Shown here piece after piece: positions 1-14,189 of a stretch of 17,731 nucleotides of DNA. A program made the position numbers and the translations under genes. The stretch is from Saccoglossus kowalevskii (lineage: Eukaryota; Hemichordata; Enteropneusta; Harrimaniidae). Under the pieces are notes generated by a model that did not search any database, was not told where the DNA came from, and worked only from the letters and a program-made list of their open reading frames with translations. The first letter of the stretch is position 1, and each line of letters opens with the position of its first letter. Location of the stretch: positions 235,470 to 253,200 of the forward strand of contig NW_003112481.1 of assembly GCF_000003605.2 (NCBI RefSeq), given 5' to 3'.

Positions 1-12
1 TCATGGATGCAG

Positions 13-123
13 GAAGTTTCACTTCAGGATGTCAGAAAAGAAATCAGTTTTTGTCGGAAAGTAAAGCTCCCTGTCATTGGTGTTGTGGAGAATATGAGTG
101 GATTTGTTTGTCCCAACTGCAAG
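13..123 (+). CDS. NUBP1: NUBP1 exon with CPXC motif
   Basis: The exon begins with GAA after a TGCAG acceptor at 8-12 and ends in AAG before the donor GTAAAT at 124. It holds the [14 protein letters not shown] segment. It is a phase 0 exon of 37 codons. Confidence 0.9.
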
Positions 124-2912
124 GTAAATAATACTAATGTCTGTCACTGCCCATATAAAGCACTTGTGCCAGGATGCGTCATCTCGGAGGACAGTTTTCC
201 TTGAATTGTTATTAAAATTATGCTGAATAGAAAGTGGCTGTCAGTGCTATATTGTACAGGTGTCATACGGTAGCATTGACAGATGTCTTTGATAAGGAAT
301 ACTTGCAAGATTTGAGCCAGTGACTTCAACGACCAACAAATGTAAACAGAGCCATCGTACTTGCATCCCTGATAACTGAGTGTGAGATCACCAGTCAAAT
401 CTTTCCTATACATTTTGTATTACTTTTGCGTAATAATAGCTTGGCAGTCACTCACAAAATACTTAAAAAATAATGAACGACCCACCAACCCATAATGGAC
501 GAAAGCTCACATATTATTGTATTGAACTTGTATACATTGCGAGTGAATGAGTGACTGATGTGTGGTGTGGAGTAGCATTGCAGTGATCGCCCAAGCGAAC
601 GGCACACCATGACTGGTACGCCGTATCGGTGTCCACCGCGGCCTTGCACTACGCTACGCTAGATCGTCACCGTGGTCCAGCTGGATCGACTGAGCATAGA
701 GGTGCATACCCGAGGTACATGCACGTAGTTGCATCGTTACCCCATCCCACTAGTGTTTTCGAACATCAAGGTAGATATTAATTATTGACAACTGTCCTTT
801 CTGTGTAATAGTTATTTTAAATTCCACGACAGGGCTCGGAATTGACGAATACTTTGAAGCGGGCGAACAAACATGACCGAAAAGCTAGTGGGTGTTAGCC
901 ATCCTAGAAGGAGAACCAACAGTGATTTTAATCTCACTGTATAAATAAACAGACACACACATGGGAACACGGATACTTTCATTTATTTATGCAAACTGTG
1001 CCCGGACTGTTACATTTACCGGGAGTCGAGGCTGAGGAAATGTCATGTCGATCTTTCGTCGATCTCGTTTCGCAAATTTTGTAGTACTACTCACTACAAA
1101 AACAGAACAAATTCATCTCTCTGTACTCGTAGACATAGTACCCCCATTTCGTTTATCGCATTTGCTTGGATAAATAATCCTTGGTTAACCTCACTTCATC
1201 AACATGATTGGGCGAACTAATCAGGAGGCCACAAGGACAGCGGCATCAGTCGCGGAATCTAGAAGCGCGCTTACTAGATGGAACGCTTCGACCGAACGCG
1301 CGTAAGCGTACAGAGCAGACGACAATTCCCTCCCAATATTGTCTGATTTTGATATTGGAATCGGCTGTTAATGGTTATGGACCGTTTAATTCGATGTTAT
1401 TTTTTCCCATTATATACTTGTTATCTAACAATTTCTCTTCTTTTTCAATAGTTTCTTCTTTATTCGTTTTCGAAAATAACATTGTATTCATATCCATGGG
1501 ACAGGGCCTTGATGCTCAATAATGTAATACATTATCGCAAATAATCTGCTGCAATGACATCATAAAATCCACTGGTATTGATAATGCTATAATATAATAT
1601 CCAATACTGTAATATGTATCATACGAACCAGAACTACTAAGTGAGCAAATGCCATTGACTGGCATTAATGTTGTTATGGAAACATTAATAAAAACATGGC
1701 TTCAGAAACTTGTCTCAGAATTTTCTGGCATACCCACATGTACCTGACCTGGACCATTGCTTGTTTTTGTCAATGCTATATATTCTTATTGCTATCTCAA
1801 TTCCAGCTGTTCTGTACATATATATATATATTATTCAATGACCATGTTTTTCGATGCCGATTAATTCATTTCTAATTTGGACCAAGTTGCATCTAATACT
1901 TAGTATGCTTCCTCTGTTTCGGGAAAAAGCCTTAGATTCATAGAAATGGGAGGAGATATTTAAGGTTGAGAACTTCTATTGTCCTTATAAATTGTTTAGA
2001 ACATGTGGAATCCTATGTGCAACTTTATCTGGATGTAGCACTATCAATGTCTTGTGCTAGTCTTGTCTTGTATTAATACTAAGTACTGATGACATCATAT
2101 CTTTATTTGCATTAGACTGAATCTCAAGTCTTTCCACCAACAACAGGTGGTGCAGAGAAGATGTCAATTGACATGGATGTACCATTTCTAGGAAAATTAC
2201 CCTTAGATCCACGGATAGGTCAGTAATATCATTTAATGTTTGTCAGTACAATCTACAATATATGCTATTTCAAGTATTGTTTTGTTGCAATGTAATTTCT
2301 CTAATGAATTGATAAACTGTATTTAAGAGCATAGTGTGACTATTAATTTGGGTTACATTCATGTGTTCACCTTTCATTTCTTGACTTTGATACAACAATA
2401 AGATATAGGTCAACTGTTTTTTTGATCCTTATGTTTTGGCTAATTAGTAGTCATGTTGGTGAACAATCAAATATCTTTTCTGAGATATTCCTATAGTGAT
2501 TGTATTCAAAAAATTCCACTAGGATTCATAGTGAATGAAAACTTTCCTTGCATCAAAAATGTCCTAAGTATGCTGGCTATATTGGCTGTACATGTTTTAC
2601 TCATTCTTTTCTTTTCTGTGTTACTTAGGTAAATCGTGTGATGAAGGTAAATCGTTTTTATCAGAGGTTCCTGATTCACCTGCAACACAAGCTTACAAAC
2701 AAATAATTGAAAGTGAGTTATATTATTAACAGCTCATTTCTTAATTGTCAACAAATGTCATATGTTATGTACCACACAAGAGTCGATCAAGCCTCAAACA
2801 TATTTATGAAAATATTTCAGCTATGGTTTCATTCATCATAGTACAACTTTTCTTTACTTTCTTCTCAGAAATACAAGACTTCTGTACAGGCAGTCAACTT
2901 ATGGAAACCTGA
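13..2912 (+). CDS. NUBP1: NUBP1, C-terminal part (four exons: 13-123, 2116-2218, 2629-2712, 2869-2912)
   Basis: NUBP1 (Nbp35 family) is a cytosolic P-loop ATPase that works with NUBP2 as a scaffold in cytosolic iron-sulfur cluster assembly. Joined exons read [62 protein letters not shown] and [20 protein letters not shown], ending at TGA 2910-2912. This follows the vertebrate NUBP1 C-terminus nearly residue for residue. The CPNC pair (codons ending at 120) is the CPXC motif that in this family binds the bridging [4Fe-4S] cluster between subunits. Splice phases agree at every junction (0, 1, 1). The Walker A region and the N-terminal four-cysteine motif lie left of the window, so this is partial only because of the window edge. 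The first exon is placed at 13 because the residues read from bases 1-9 do not fit the family and an AG ends at 12. Confidence 0.93.
124..2115 (+). other. NUBP1 intron (1992 bp) with a CpG-rich patch
   Basis: I see no coding exon here. Most of the intron is AT-rich. The interval from about 560 to 1330 is richer in G+C and CpG, with about 16-17 CpGs between 586 and 750 and another cluster at 1208-1320. A TATATATATA run lies near 1820. The short reading frames here have no recognisable homology and no plausible splice context. Confidence 0.6.
2116..2218 (+). CDS. NUBP1: NUBP1 exon
   Basis: The acceptor is GCATTAG at 2109-2115 and the donor is GTCAGT at 2219. The exon encodes [16 protein letters not shown] followed by the [13 protein letters not shown] segment, and ends in phase 1. 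The TTGGAE stretch is conserved in Nbp35/ApbC-type ATPases. Confidence 0.92.
2219..2628 (+). other. NUBP1 intron (410 bp)
   Basis: This is an ordinary AT-rich intron bounded by GTCAGT and TTACTTAG. I see nothing else in it. Confidence 0.85.
2629..2712 (+). CDS. NUBP1: NUBP1 exon
   Basis: The acceptor is TTACTTAG at 2621-2628 and the donor is GTGAGT at 2713. Joined to the preceding G it encodes [20 protein letters not shown] and AYKQIIE, matching the family's near-C-terminal segment. It ends in phase 1. Confidence 0.92.
2869..2912 (+). CDS. NUBP1: NUBP1 last coding exon
   Basis: The acceptor is TTCTCAG at 2862-2868, preceded by a pyrimidine-rich tract. The exon encodes [14 protein letters not shown] and the stop TGA. 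The IQ-FC segment corresponds to IQEFC in vertebrate NUBP1; the last residues are not conserved. Confidence 0.88.
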
Positions 2913-2929
2913 CATGGACTACTTTGTTT

Positions 2930-2935
2930 AATAAA
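2930..2935 (+). terminator. NUBP1 poly(A) signal AATAAA
   Basis: A canonical AATAAA lies 17 nt after the NUBP1 stop codon, within the sequence GTTTAATAAACTATT. If used, the 3' UTR is only about 30-60 nt long. Confidence 0.65.
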
Positions 2936-4595
2936 CTATTCATCTCCATTTTAACTTGGCACATGTAAAATATAGAGGAAGCCAACAAGTTTGAGGAGAA
3001 ATCACATTTACATATTTCAACACTTGTATAAGGTGAAATAATAAAAACGTAAAGGGAAGCAGAGGTCTGCACATGAAATTTGACATCTACGAGTGAATTC
3101 TGTCAATAAAAACTTGTATGGGCTGTGAAGTAGACGACAAACATCTGCTTTGCCTGGTGTCATTTTTCCTCTAAAGGACCAGTCAATGATGTCATCAGTG
3201 AACACTGATAAGTGAACCCATTCATTCTAGTACATCAATCCCATAGAAATGCTACTATGAAATACCTTGTTAAGTGACAATTTAAAATGTGTATGAATGC
3301 CATAATTCATGTTAAGCTTCTTGAAATCCCAAATATAAAATCACTTTGTTGGTTGAGAGAAATCGGCAGAACTAACTTGAAAGTGAAGATTGTTTACTAA
3401 CGCTTAATATACCAAATCCAGATCTCGTAAAGAGGATGGGAGGTTTAATGGGGTTACATCGAAGAACAACTAAATTATAACTACTTGCTGAAATTTATAT
3501 GATCAAAGGTTTCTTTATGAAAACTGTAGGATATAGTCATAGATGGCAACTTTAGTTTCAAATAGCCTTGGCAAAGTGTTCATTGTGCAATGAATTGTTT
3601 GTATGCAAGAAATTTTCCACTGTTGATTTACTATAAATATATAATGTTATTTACTATGTTACTATATGTCCCCTACTGCAATATAGATCCTAGCAAGATT
3701 CAAAAGCCCACTGTTCAGTCAAAACAGTGGTAGTTTTTGCTTGATTTTGATGCGACAGATTTTATCTACCTAGAATGTGATCTTACTAAGTCATTCAGTC
3801 GATATACCAGCTTTAAATTCACAATTGAAAAACCAGAAATTATGAATCCTCGTAGGCACTAGGATACTCATGTGCAGCTTCTTTGACTTTATTCGACAGT
3901 TGAAAATAAAAATACTGTATTTGCTCTTAGAATCGCACCGTTCTCCAAGCTGAAAAAGTGTTTTATTTTGACTCCATCACAAGCACAATTACATGCATGT
4001 AAAACTATTATTGTTGGCCTATTGCCTGAATCATTTACATCAACAATTTCAACTATTTATAAAAAGGCATTTAAATACCAAAAGAAATTGCATTAAAATT
4101 AATTTTAGTATAGACATACCCAAAACTTAAGTTGATTTGCTTCTAATGACAAATATGGTAGCTACTGTAAAGATTGCATAAAGCACACAAGTATTATCAG
4201 TACATATAGGAATGATAGGTAGGTATAATTCCCATTGGATAGAAACAAGCATTTCACTTTCTCAGCTTCACCTTATAATTAATATTATATTAAATATACA
4301 CAAATTGTTTAAACGGATGAAAATATGGAATAAAGAATAGACAATGATATAAAACCTGCAATGTACCACGATTCTAAAAAAAAGCACAAATATTTTGAAA
4401 ATATTGTTTTTTGATGTATGAGAGTAAATAATTTTAATAAAGTCTCAGTTATTCGTAAACTACAGCATTTTGCACCAGCTGTCAATCCTTATATTGTTGA
4501 CATCTGTGACTAGATGAATTGCCATGCGGTCTAAGTGAATGTCAACAAGCTCAGATCACTACTTTCGGAGGCTGTCTGTATTATTTAAGTATAAA
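2936..4595. other. Intergenic region between convergent NUBP1 and TVP23
   Basis: This is about 1.7 kb of AT-rich sequence between the 3' ends of two convergent genes. Short frames here (for example on the - strand around 3017-3205) show no family resemblance. I found no structured RNA, tRNA or clear repeat by eye. Confidence 0.6.
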
Positions 4596-4601
4596 TTTAA
4601 T
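4596..4601 (-). terminator. TVP23 poly(A) signal, ATTAAA variant
   Basis: TTTAAT on the + strand reads ATTAAA on the coding strand, about 35 nt after the TVP23 stop. It is the common single-base variant; no AATAAA is nearer. Confidence 0.5.
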
Positions 4602-4635
4602 AAATATTATAGTTCACATCCTCCACTGTGTATCT

Positions 4636-9848
<5,213 letters not shown>

Positions 9849-9886
9849 CGTGATCCCGTGAAACCTTTAACGTATTAATTATTTAT

Positions 9887-9896
9887 AATATGGCCG
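9887..9896 (-). promoter_or_regulatory. YY1-like site upstream of TVP23
   Basis: The - strand reads CGGCCATATT, matching the CGGCCATNTT form of the YY1 consensus. Such sites are common at TSSs or just inside the transcript of housekeeping genes, consistent with its position 38 bp before the start codon. This is motif-only evidence. Confidence 0.35.
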
Positions 9897-10269
9897 CCTT
9901 AAGGTTCCTTGTTATAATTATAATTCTGATATATAATGCGTGGCTTGATGACGAGATTAGTAGTAAATTTGTATACTAAATAAACATAAGATACGTTTCG
10001 AAGTCTCGAAATCTCCTGCATTCACTACAACAGTATTAGTTTACTCTTTTATCATTGGTCTAGGAGGTTCTCAAATATCCTCTCTCACAGAAACCTAAGA
10101 GGGCGCTATAAAAACAATTTCTTATAAATTGAGCGGGACTCAAAGATTCAAATAGTTAAAATGATCAATCATCTTATCTAAACATTCACGCTTTCGAAAC
10201 GGATTTGTGAGTATTGATAAATTGGTGATTATACATGTACTGTGATTTGAAGATTTAGTTTGTACTTAC

Positions 10270-10277
10270 TATAAATA
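10270..10277 (+). promoter_or_regulatory. Possible TATA box of PLD6
   Basis: TATAAATA lies 28 bp before the PLD6 ATG. A TSS about 25-30 bp downstream would leave almost no 5' UTR, so it may be chance in AT-rich DNA. Confidence 0.25.
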
Positions 10278-10305
10278 CTAGTTTCGTACTTTTGCCAGCC
10301 ACGGT

Positions 10306-10729
10306 ATGTTCTGGCAAAACTTGTGTCGTGTGTTCGGGATCGTGATGTCAGCTGGACTGATCTCAGAGATGATTTACCAGGTATATAAAAGCACAACTAA
10401 GCAGAAGAAAGAAAGTCGTCTAGATCTTTTTCACCGAGTTTTGTTTTTCCCAGATAAAGTAGTGGCTTGCAAAGCACATTTCCGTGGAAGAGATGGTTGC
10501 AAAAACGTGAACTGTCATTTTTCGCACAGTGACACAAGTCTTAGTGAGCTGTTGAAATACATAACAAATGCAAAGAGAAGTCTCGATGTCTGCGTCTTCA
10601 GTATCTGCTGTCATGAGTTGGCTGATGTGTTGGTCGAGTCTCATGAACGCGGAGTGATCGTCAGAGTGGTTACTGACGGTGAACAGACTGGAGCTACTGG
10701 ATCTCAGATTGGGAAATTCAGAAGTAAAG
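10306..10729 (+). CDS. PLD6: PLD6 exon 1
   Basis: The exon runs from ATG to AAAG before the GTGTGT donor at 10730. It holds the membrane anchor, the CCCH motif and the first half of the catalytic domain up to TGSQIGKFRSK. Reading past the donor stops almost at once (TGA at 10735-10737). Confidence 0.94.
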
Positions 10730-11436
10730 GTGTGTGATGAATCATGGGTGATTTCAATCTGACTTTTTGGTGATCTAGCTGCAAATATGGTCGTACAATT
10801 ATTTTATTGCTATACAGTGCACAGAAACCTGTACCTGAGATTATAAATGCATTTTGTATAAATATTTGTAAATTTGCCTGTACTGTGTGCATATGCCTTC
10901 AATTATTTTTGAATGTACTGGCTGCAATCACCCACTTATTCAAATTAAAGTCTTTGCTGATTGATGACACTGAACTATCTCATTACAGTGAGTACAAAAT
11001 ATTTACATACACCTAACTCCCACACCTAGTTGTAAAATGGGATCTTAATAATGAAATCCTCATTCCCCATCATCCAATCCTTTTCTAGATTTCAAATGGA
11101 TCAAACCTTATATTGTTGACATTAACTGTTTTCTTAAATGATGCTGCAGTCTCTCACAATATTCACTATATTATCTGCATAACATAATTTCTCTCTGTGT
11201 GTTTCTCTTCAGGTATTCAAGTTCGTCACGACAACTCTTCCTTCTTGATGCATCATAAGTATGTTATCATTGATGGAGAAATTCTCATAAATGGATCATT
11301 TAACTGGACAAGAAGTGCTGTCACTGGTAACCATGAGAATGTTGTCATAACTAATAATACAGAACTGCTGAAACCATTCGAGGAGGAATTTGAGAATCTC
11401 TGGGAGCTGTATGAACCGTCTAAGCATCTAAAATAG
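10306..11436 (+). CDS. PLD6: PLD6/Zucchini mitochondrial phospholipase-D-family nuclease, complete (exons 10306-10729 and 11213-11436)
   Basis: PLD6 (MitoPLD, Zucchini) sits on the mitochondrial outer membrane; family members have been assigned cardiolipin hydrolase activity and endonuclease activity in primary piRNA biogenesis. The spliced product has 215 residues. It has a hydrophobic N-terminal anchor (about 6-26), a basic stretch, then VLFFPDKVVACK and a CCCH zinc-binding pattern (C55-x9-C65-x4-C70-x3-H74). The core reads RGVIVRVVTDGEQTGATGSQ and GIQVRHDNSSFLMHHKYVII. The single HKD motif is H155-K157-D162, followed by GSFNW (169-173) and an acidic EEEFENLWELYEP tail. One HKD per chain fits a homodimeric active site. 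Exon 1 ends in phase 1 (AAAG|GTGTGT); exon 2 begins after CTCTTCAG. The start is the first in-frame ATG before the anchor. No catalytic residue is missing. Confidence 0.95.
10730..11212 (+). other. PLD6 intron
   Basis: The intron is 483 bp with a GTGTGT donor and a CTCTTCAG acceptor. Its last 45 bp are duplicated in inverted orientation at 12368-12412. Open frames inside it have no homology. Confidence 0.85.
11168..11238 (+). repeat. Inverted repeat arm A: PLD6 intron end plus exon 2 start
   Basis: These 71 bp include the polypyrimidine tract, AG acceptor and first 26 coding bases of PLD6 exon 2. They are matched without gaps by the reverse complement of 12342-12412, with two mismatches by hand alignment (11176 and 11209). 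Confidence 0.92.
11213..11436 (+). CDS. PLD6: PLD6 exon 2 (HKD exon)
   Basis: The polypyrimidine tract TTTCTCTTCAG ends at 11212. The exon completes Gly142 and encodes IQVRHD, the HKD motif, GSFNW, NHENVVITNN and the C-terminal acidic helix, ending AAATAG. Its first 26 bases are part of the 71-bp inverted duplication. Confidence 0.95.
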
Positions 11437-12341
11437 TCAGATCAAAACTAATGTTCATACAGCATGATAATAATACAACACATCATATAGGGTCCTTTTT
11501 TGCTTTGAAGAATTGGTCCAGCATGCAATTAATTAGAAGAGTCATGTGACCTCATTCTATTTTGACCATAAAATCAGTTTACAAATCTAGAAACTATTTC
11601 TTGAAACACACTATTTTATTTATTCATTCAGATTTATGCAAACATCACATACAATATAAGGTCATTTGGCAAAAAAAGTTTGAAATTTGGTCCTAGAATT
11701 CCAAATAACCATGGCATCATCTCAAAGTGACTGACAATACTTATGTTGATGTCATTTTTGAACCGTCAATCAAATTTACATTAAATAATCGACACCAAAT
11801 AATAGTGACTACCTCCATTCCTACTTTAAAATCTGTATTAGAAGCTATATTCCTAATGAAAACCACACTCATTCTTTTTGAACATTTGAGAACCATTACT
11901 CATATGTGTAATTCCTCTAATAGAAGCCACATCCCCTCTGTTGCATCATAATAATAGAAGCTGCGGCTTTGAATAAAGATTTTATATTTGTCCTTATTGG
12001 TGGGAATTTTTGTGATGGTCTAGGCTAAGCATATTGATACGAGTTTAGTAAAATCATAATTCACATCATGAGCAATAGATAAGAGAATTAAAATGATCAC
12101 TAATTTTTTGTATTGAGAGAAAACCATACAGCTAACAAGAAATTTATTTTTGATGCATCATATATTTGATATCTTTACATGTATATTGAAATATTTTTTT
12201 TTTATAAAATATTTTGAAATTTCAAGTACAATGTACCATTGCACATTCCATGAATAAAACTCATTAAACTCAAAAGGGAACATGTACATTATAAGCTATT
12301 TACCGGTATCTATGTTAACAGGTTCTATGTTCTATGTTAAC
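11437..12341. other. PLD6 3' flank / probable 3' UTR
   Basis: AT-rich sequence with two AATAAA signals (11972, 12253) and no convincing coding exon. Short frames such as 11727-11951 have no recognisable homology. Confidence 0.5.
11972..11977 (+). terminator. Candidate PLD6 poly(A) signal AATAAA
   Basis: This AATAAA lies about 535 nt after the PLD6 stop. A second AATAAA is at 12253-12258. Both precede inverted repeat arm B, so the mature mRNA may end before that arm. Confidence 0.4.
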
Positions 12342-12412
12342 AGAGTTGTCGTGACGAACTTGAATACCTGGAGAGAAACACACAGAGAGAAATTATGTTA
12401 TGCGGATAATAT
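12342..12412 (-). repeat. Inverted repeat arm B: antisense copy of the PLD6 acceptor/exon 2 start
   Basis: Read on the - strand, this is 69/71 identical to 11168-11238, including the tract and the CAG acceptor followed by GTATTCAAGTTCGTCACGAC. Identity stops on both sides. A 22-bp partial tandem repeat (TCTATGTTAACAG at 12309-12321 and 12331-12343) abuts one edge, and a small AGTCCT/AGGACT palindrome follows the other edge. Confidence 0.92.
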
Positions 12413-13000
12413 GTAGTCCTGAATGAGGACTTTTAGAATCTGCACATCTGACATAATTTATGGGACATGACTAGGACAGCTCAATGTTAATACAATAACA
12501 AGTCACAATGGTACACTTTTTTTTTTTTAACGCAAGATTAGCAATCAGAAAGTAATGAACAAATTGTCATTGGCAGTAAGTTTATTTCAACTAATACAGC
12601 TCATTTGACAAACATAAAAAAACACACACACAAATTATGTAGACAGGTTTAAGTACTTTCATCAATTCAGCATTATTACTTACAATATATCAACCAATTT
12701 CCAAGTTACATTTTAAAATAAAGTTCTGATAATAGTAATAAATGGTTATTATTAGATTCCATATGCATTGCTTATCACGAGGTTTGAAACTGTTTTTTAT
12801 GGTCCAGGACGGCTAGTTGTGCCTTAATGACTAATAGTTGTTCACTCCAAGATCACAACTAGTTTAAAAAATGACTGGTAATTAATTGTTCATTTCAAGA
12901 CCATAATTATATCTTATCAATTCTACAAAAATAAGTATTTGAAGCCTCATTTTTTTTTAAAAGTAATGCGCATTAAAAACATAATTCTGAACATATTCTG
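12413..13000. other. Intergenic spacer before the minisatellite
   Basis: AT-rich sequence with homopolymer runs (poly-T near 12519-12528, T8 near 12951) and a short CA run near 12622. I see no gene. Confidence 0.6.
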
Positions 13001-13002
13001 AT

Positions 13003-13795
13003 GGTGCAACCCATTTGTGTGGTGCAACCAAAACCGGAACCATATTTGTGGTGCAACCAAAACAGGAACCCATTTGTGTGGTGCAACCAAAACAAGAACC
13101 ATTTTGTGTGGTGCAACCAAAACAGGAACCATTTTGTGTGGTGCAACCAAAACAGGAACCCATTTGTGTGGTGCAACCAAAACAGGAACCCATTTCTGTG
13201 GTGCAACCAAAATAGGAACCCATTTCTGTGGTGCAACCAAAACAGGAACCCATTTGTGCGGTGCAACCAAAACAGGAACCCATTTGTGCGGTGCAACCAA
13301 AACAGGAACCCATTTGTATGGTGCAACCAAAACAGGAACCCATTTGTGTGGTGCAACCAAAACAGGAACCCATTTATGTGGTGCAACCAAAACACTAACA
13401 GGAACCCATTTGTGTGGTGCAACCAAAACATTAACAGGAACCCATTTGTGTGGTGCAACCAAAACAGGAACCCATTTGTATGGTGCAACCAAAACAAGAA
13501 CCATTTTGTGTGGTGCAACCAAAACAGGAACCCATTTGCAACCAAAACAAGAGCCCATTTTGAGTGGTGCAACCAAAACAAGAACCCAGTTTGAGTGGTG
13601 CAACCAAAACAAGAACCCATTTTGGGTGGTGCAACCAAAACAAGAACCCATTTTGTGTGGTGCAACCAAACAAGAACCCATTTTGGGTGGCACAACCAAG
13701 ACAAGAACCCATTTGTGTGGTGCAGCCAAGACATGTACCAGTTTAGGTTAAGAAACCAAAGTAGGAACACATTTGGCTGGTGTGCAGCCAAAACT
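13003..13795 (+). repeat. 30-bp minisatellite, about 25 units plus decayed edge copies
   Basis: The core motif GGTGCAACC recurs at 13003, 13021, 13050, then every 30 bp to 13380, then at 13416, 13452, 13482, 13512, a truncated unit near 13538, then 13565, 13596, 13627, 13659, 13689 and 13719. Decayed copies start near 13745 and 13779. Each unit continues AAAACAGGAACCCATTTGTG. Two adjacent units are 36 bp through a 6-bp insertion (13380-13451), and several distal units are 31-32 bp. Central units are nearly identical and the edges diverge, as expected for unequal exchange. Because 30 is divisible by 3, long open frames arise on both strands; I do not regard them as genes. Confidence 0.97.
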
Positions 13796-13876
13796 TGATT
13801 GAAATTGGCGACAGATATTTCTGAGTTTTTATGTGATAAAGACACATTACCTTAGCCTAAAGATGTGTATGAACCA

Positions 13877-13954
13877 CATAGAAAAGCATCCTTAACTCAT
13901 TCCATATGGACATCGCATAGAAAAGCACCCTTAACTCATTCCATATGAACATCA
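13877..13954 (+). repeat. 39-bp tandem duplication (2 copies)
   Basis: Two adjacent 39-bp copies begin CATAGAAAAGCA and share CCTTAACTCATTCCATATG, at 13877-13915 and 13916-13954, with about three differences. Its unit is unrelated to the minisatellite just upstream. Confidence 0.88.
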
Positions 13955-14189
13955 CACCAATATTGCACATTTAAAACTTGTAAAAAAAATATACAAATGT
14001 CAAATTTAAAAGCTCCCACTTTCATACAATTGACATATCAATTAAAAATAATAGTCATAATTACCTTGAACAAGAAATTTGTTTCAATTACAAAATTTGA
14101 ACACCAATACAAAAACATGATTTAACAAAGTGATCAAATTTAGTAAACACAATTCATAACATTGATTAAAAAGTCTTTGTATATAATGT

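Larger units (their letters stand above)
9849..10305. promoter_or_regulatory. Head-to-head intergenic region, probable bidirectional promoter of TVP23 and PLD6
   Basis: Only 457 bp separate the start codons of the divergent TVP23 and PLD6 genes, so both promoters and 5' UTRs should lie here unless upstream non-coding exons exist. Visible elements are CGGCCATATT on the - strand at 9887-9896, 38 bp before the TVP23 ATG and fitting the published YY1-type consensus; a TATAAATA at 10270-10277, 28 bp before the PLD6 ATG; and an AGAGGGCGCT block at 10098-10107. The interval is AT-rich overall and not a CpG island. Confidence 0.6.

Noticed and set aside
7-204. Start at ATG 7 for the first NUBP1 segment, with read-through to 204
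   Set aside because: The ATG lies before a splice acceptor, the real exon starts at 13, and after 123 the frame runs into intron sequence past a GTAAAT donor.
1208-1522. 104-codon frame in the NUBP1 intron as a small gene
   Set aside because: It spans the CpG patch and AT-rich sequence, has no recognisable motif, and its composition changes abruptly midway.
11197-11212. ATG at 11197 as a start for the PLD6 C-terminal half
   Set aside because: It falls in the polypyrimidine tract of the intron. The exon 1 to exon 2 join gives a full-length family match.
13003-13795. CRISPR array
   Set aside because: The repeats are contiguous with no unique spacers, and the context is a eukaryotic nuclear genome.
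13001-13798. Plus-strand repeat frames ([30 protein letters not shown] types)
   Set aside because: Same cause as the - strand frames: three overlapping frames translate equally well, which is expected of a tandem repeat and not of a gene.
12947-13845. Long - strand reading frames (up to 290 codons) of repeat type [10 protein letters not shown] / [10 protein letters not shown]
   Set aside because: They are by-products of the 30-bp minisatellite, which is open in several frames on both strands. Unit-length changes that are not multiples of three break the frame, and no splice or promoter context supports them.
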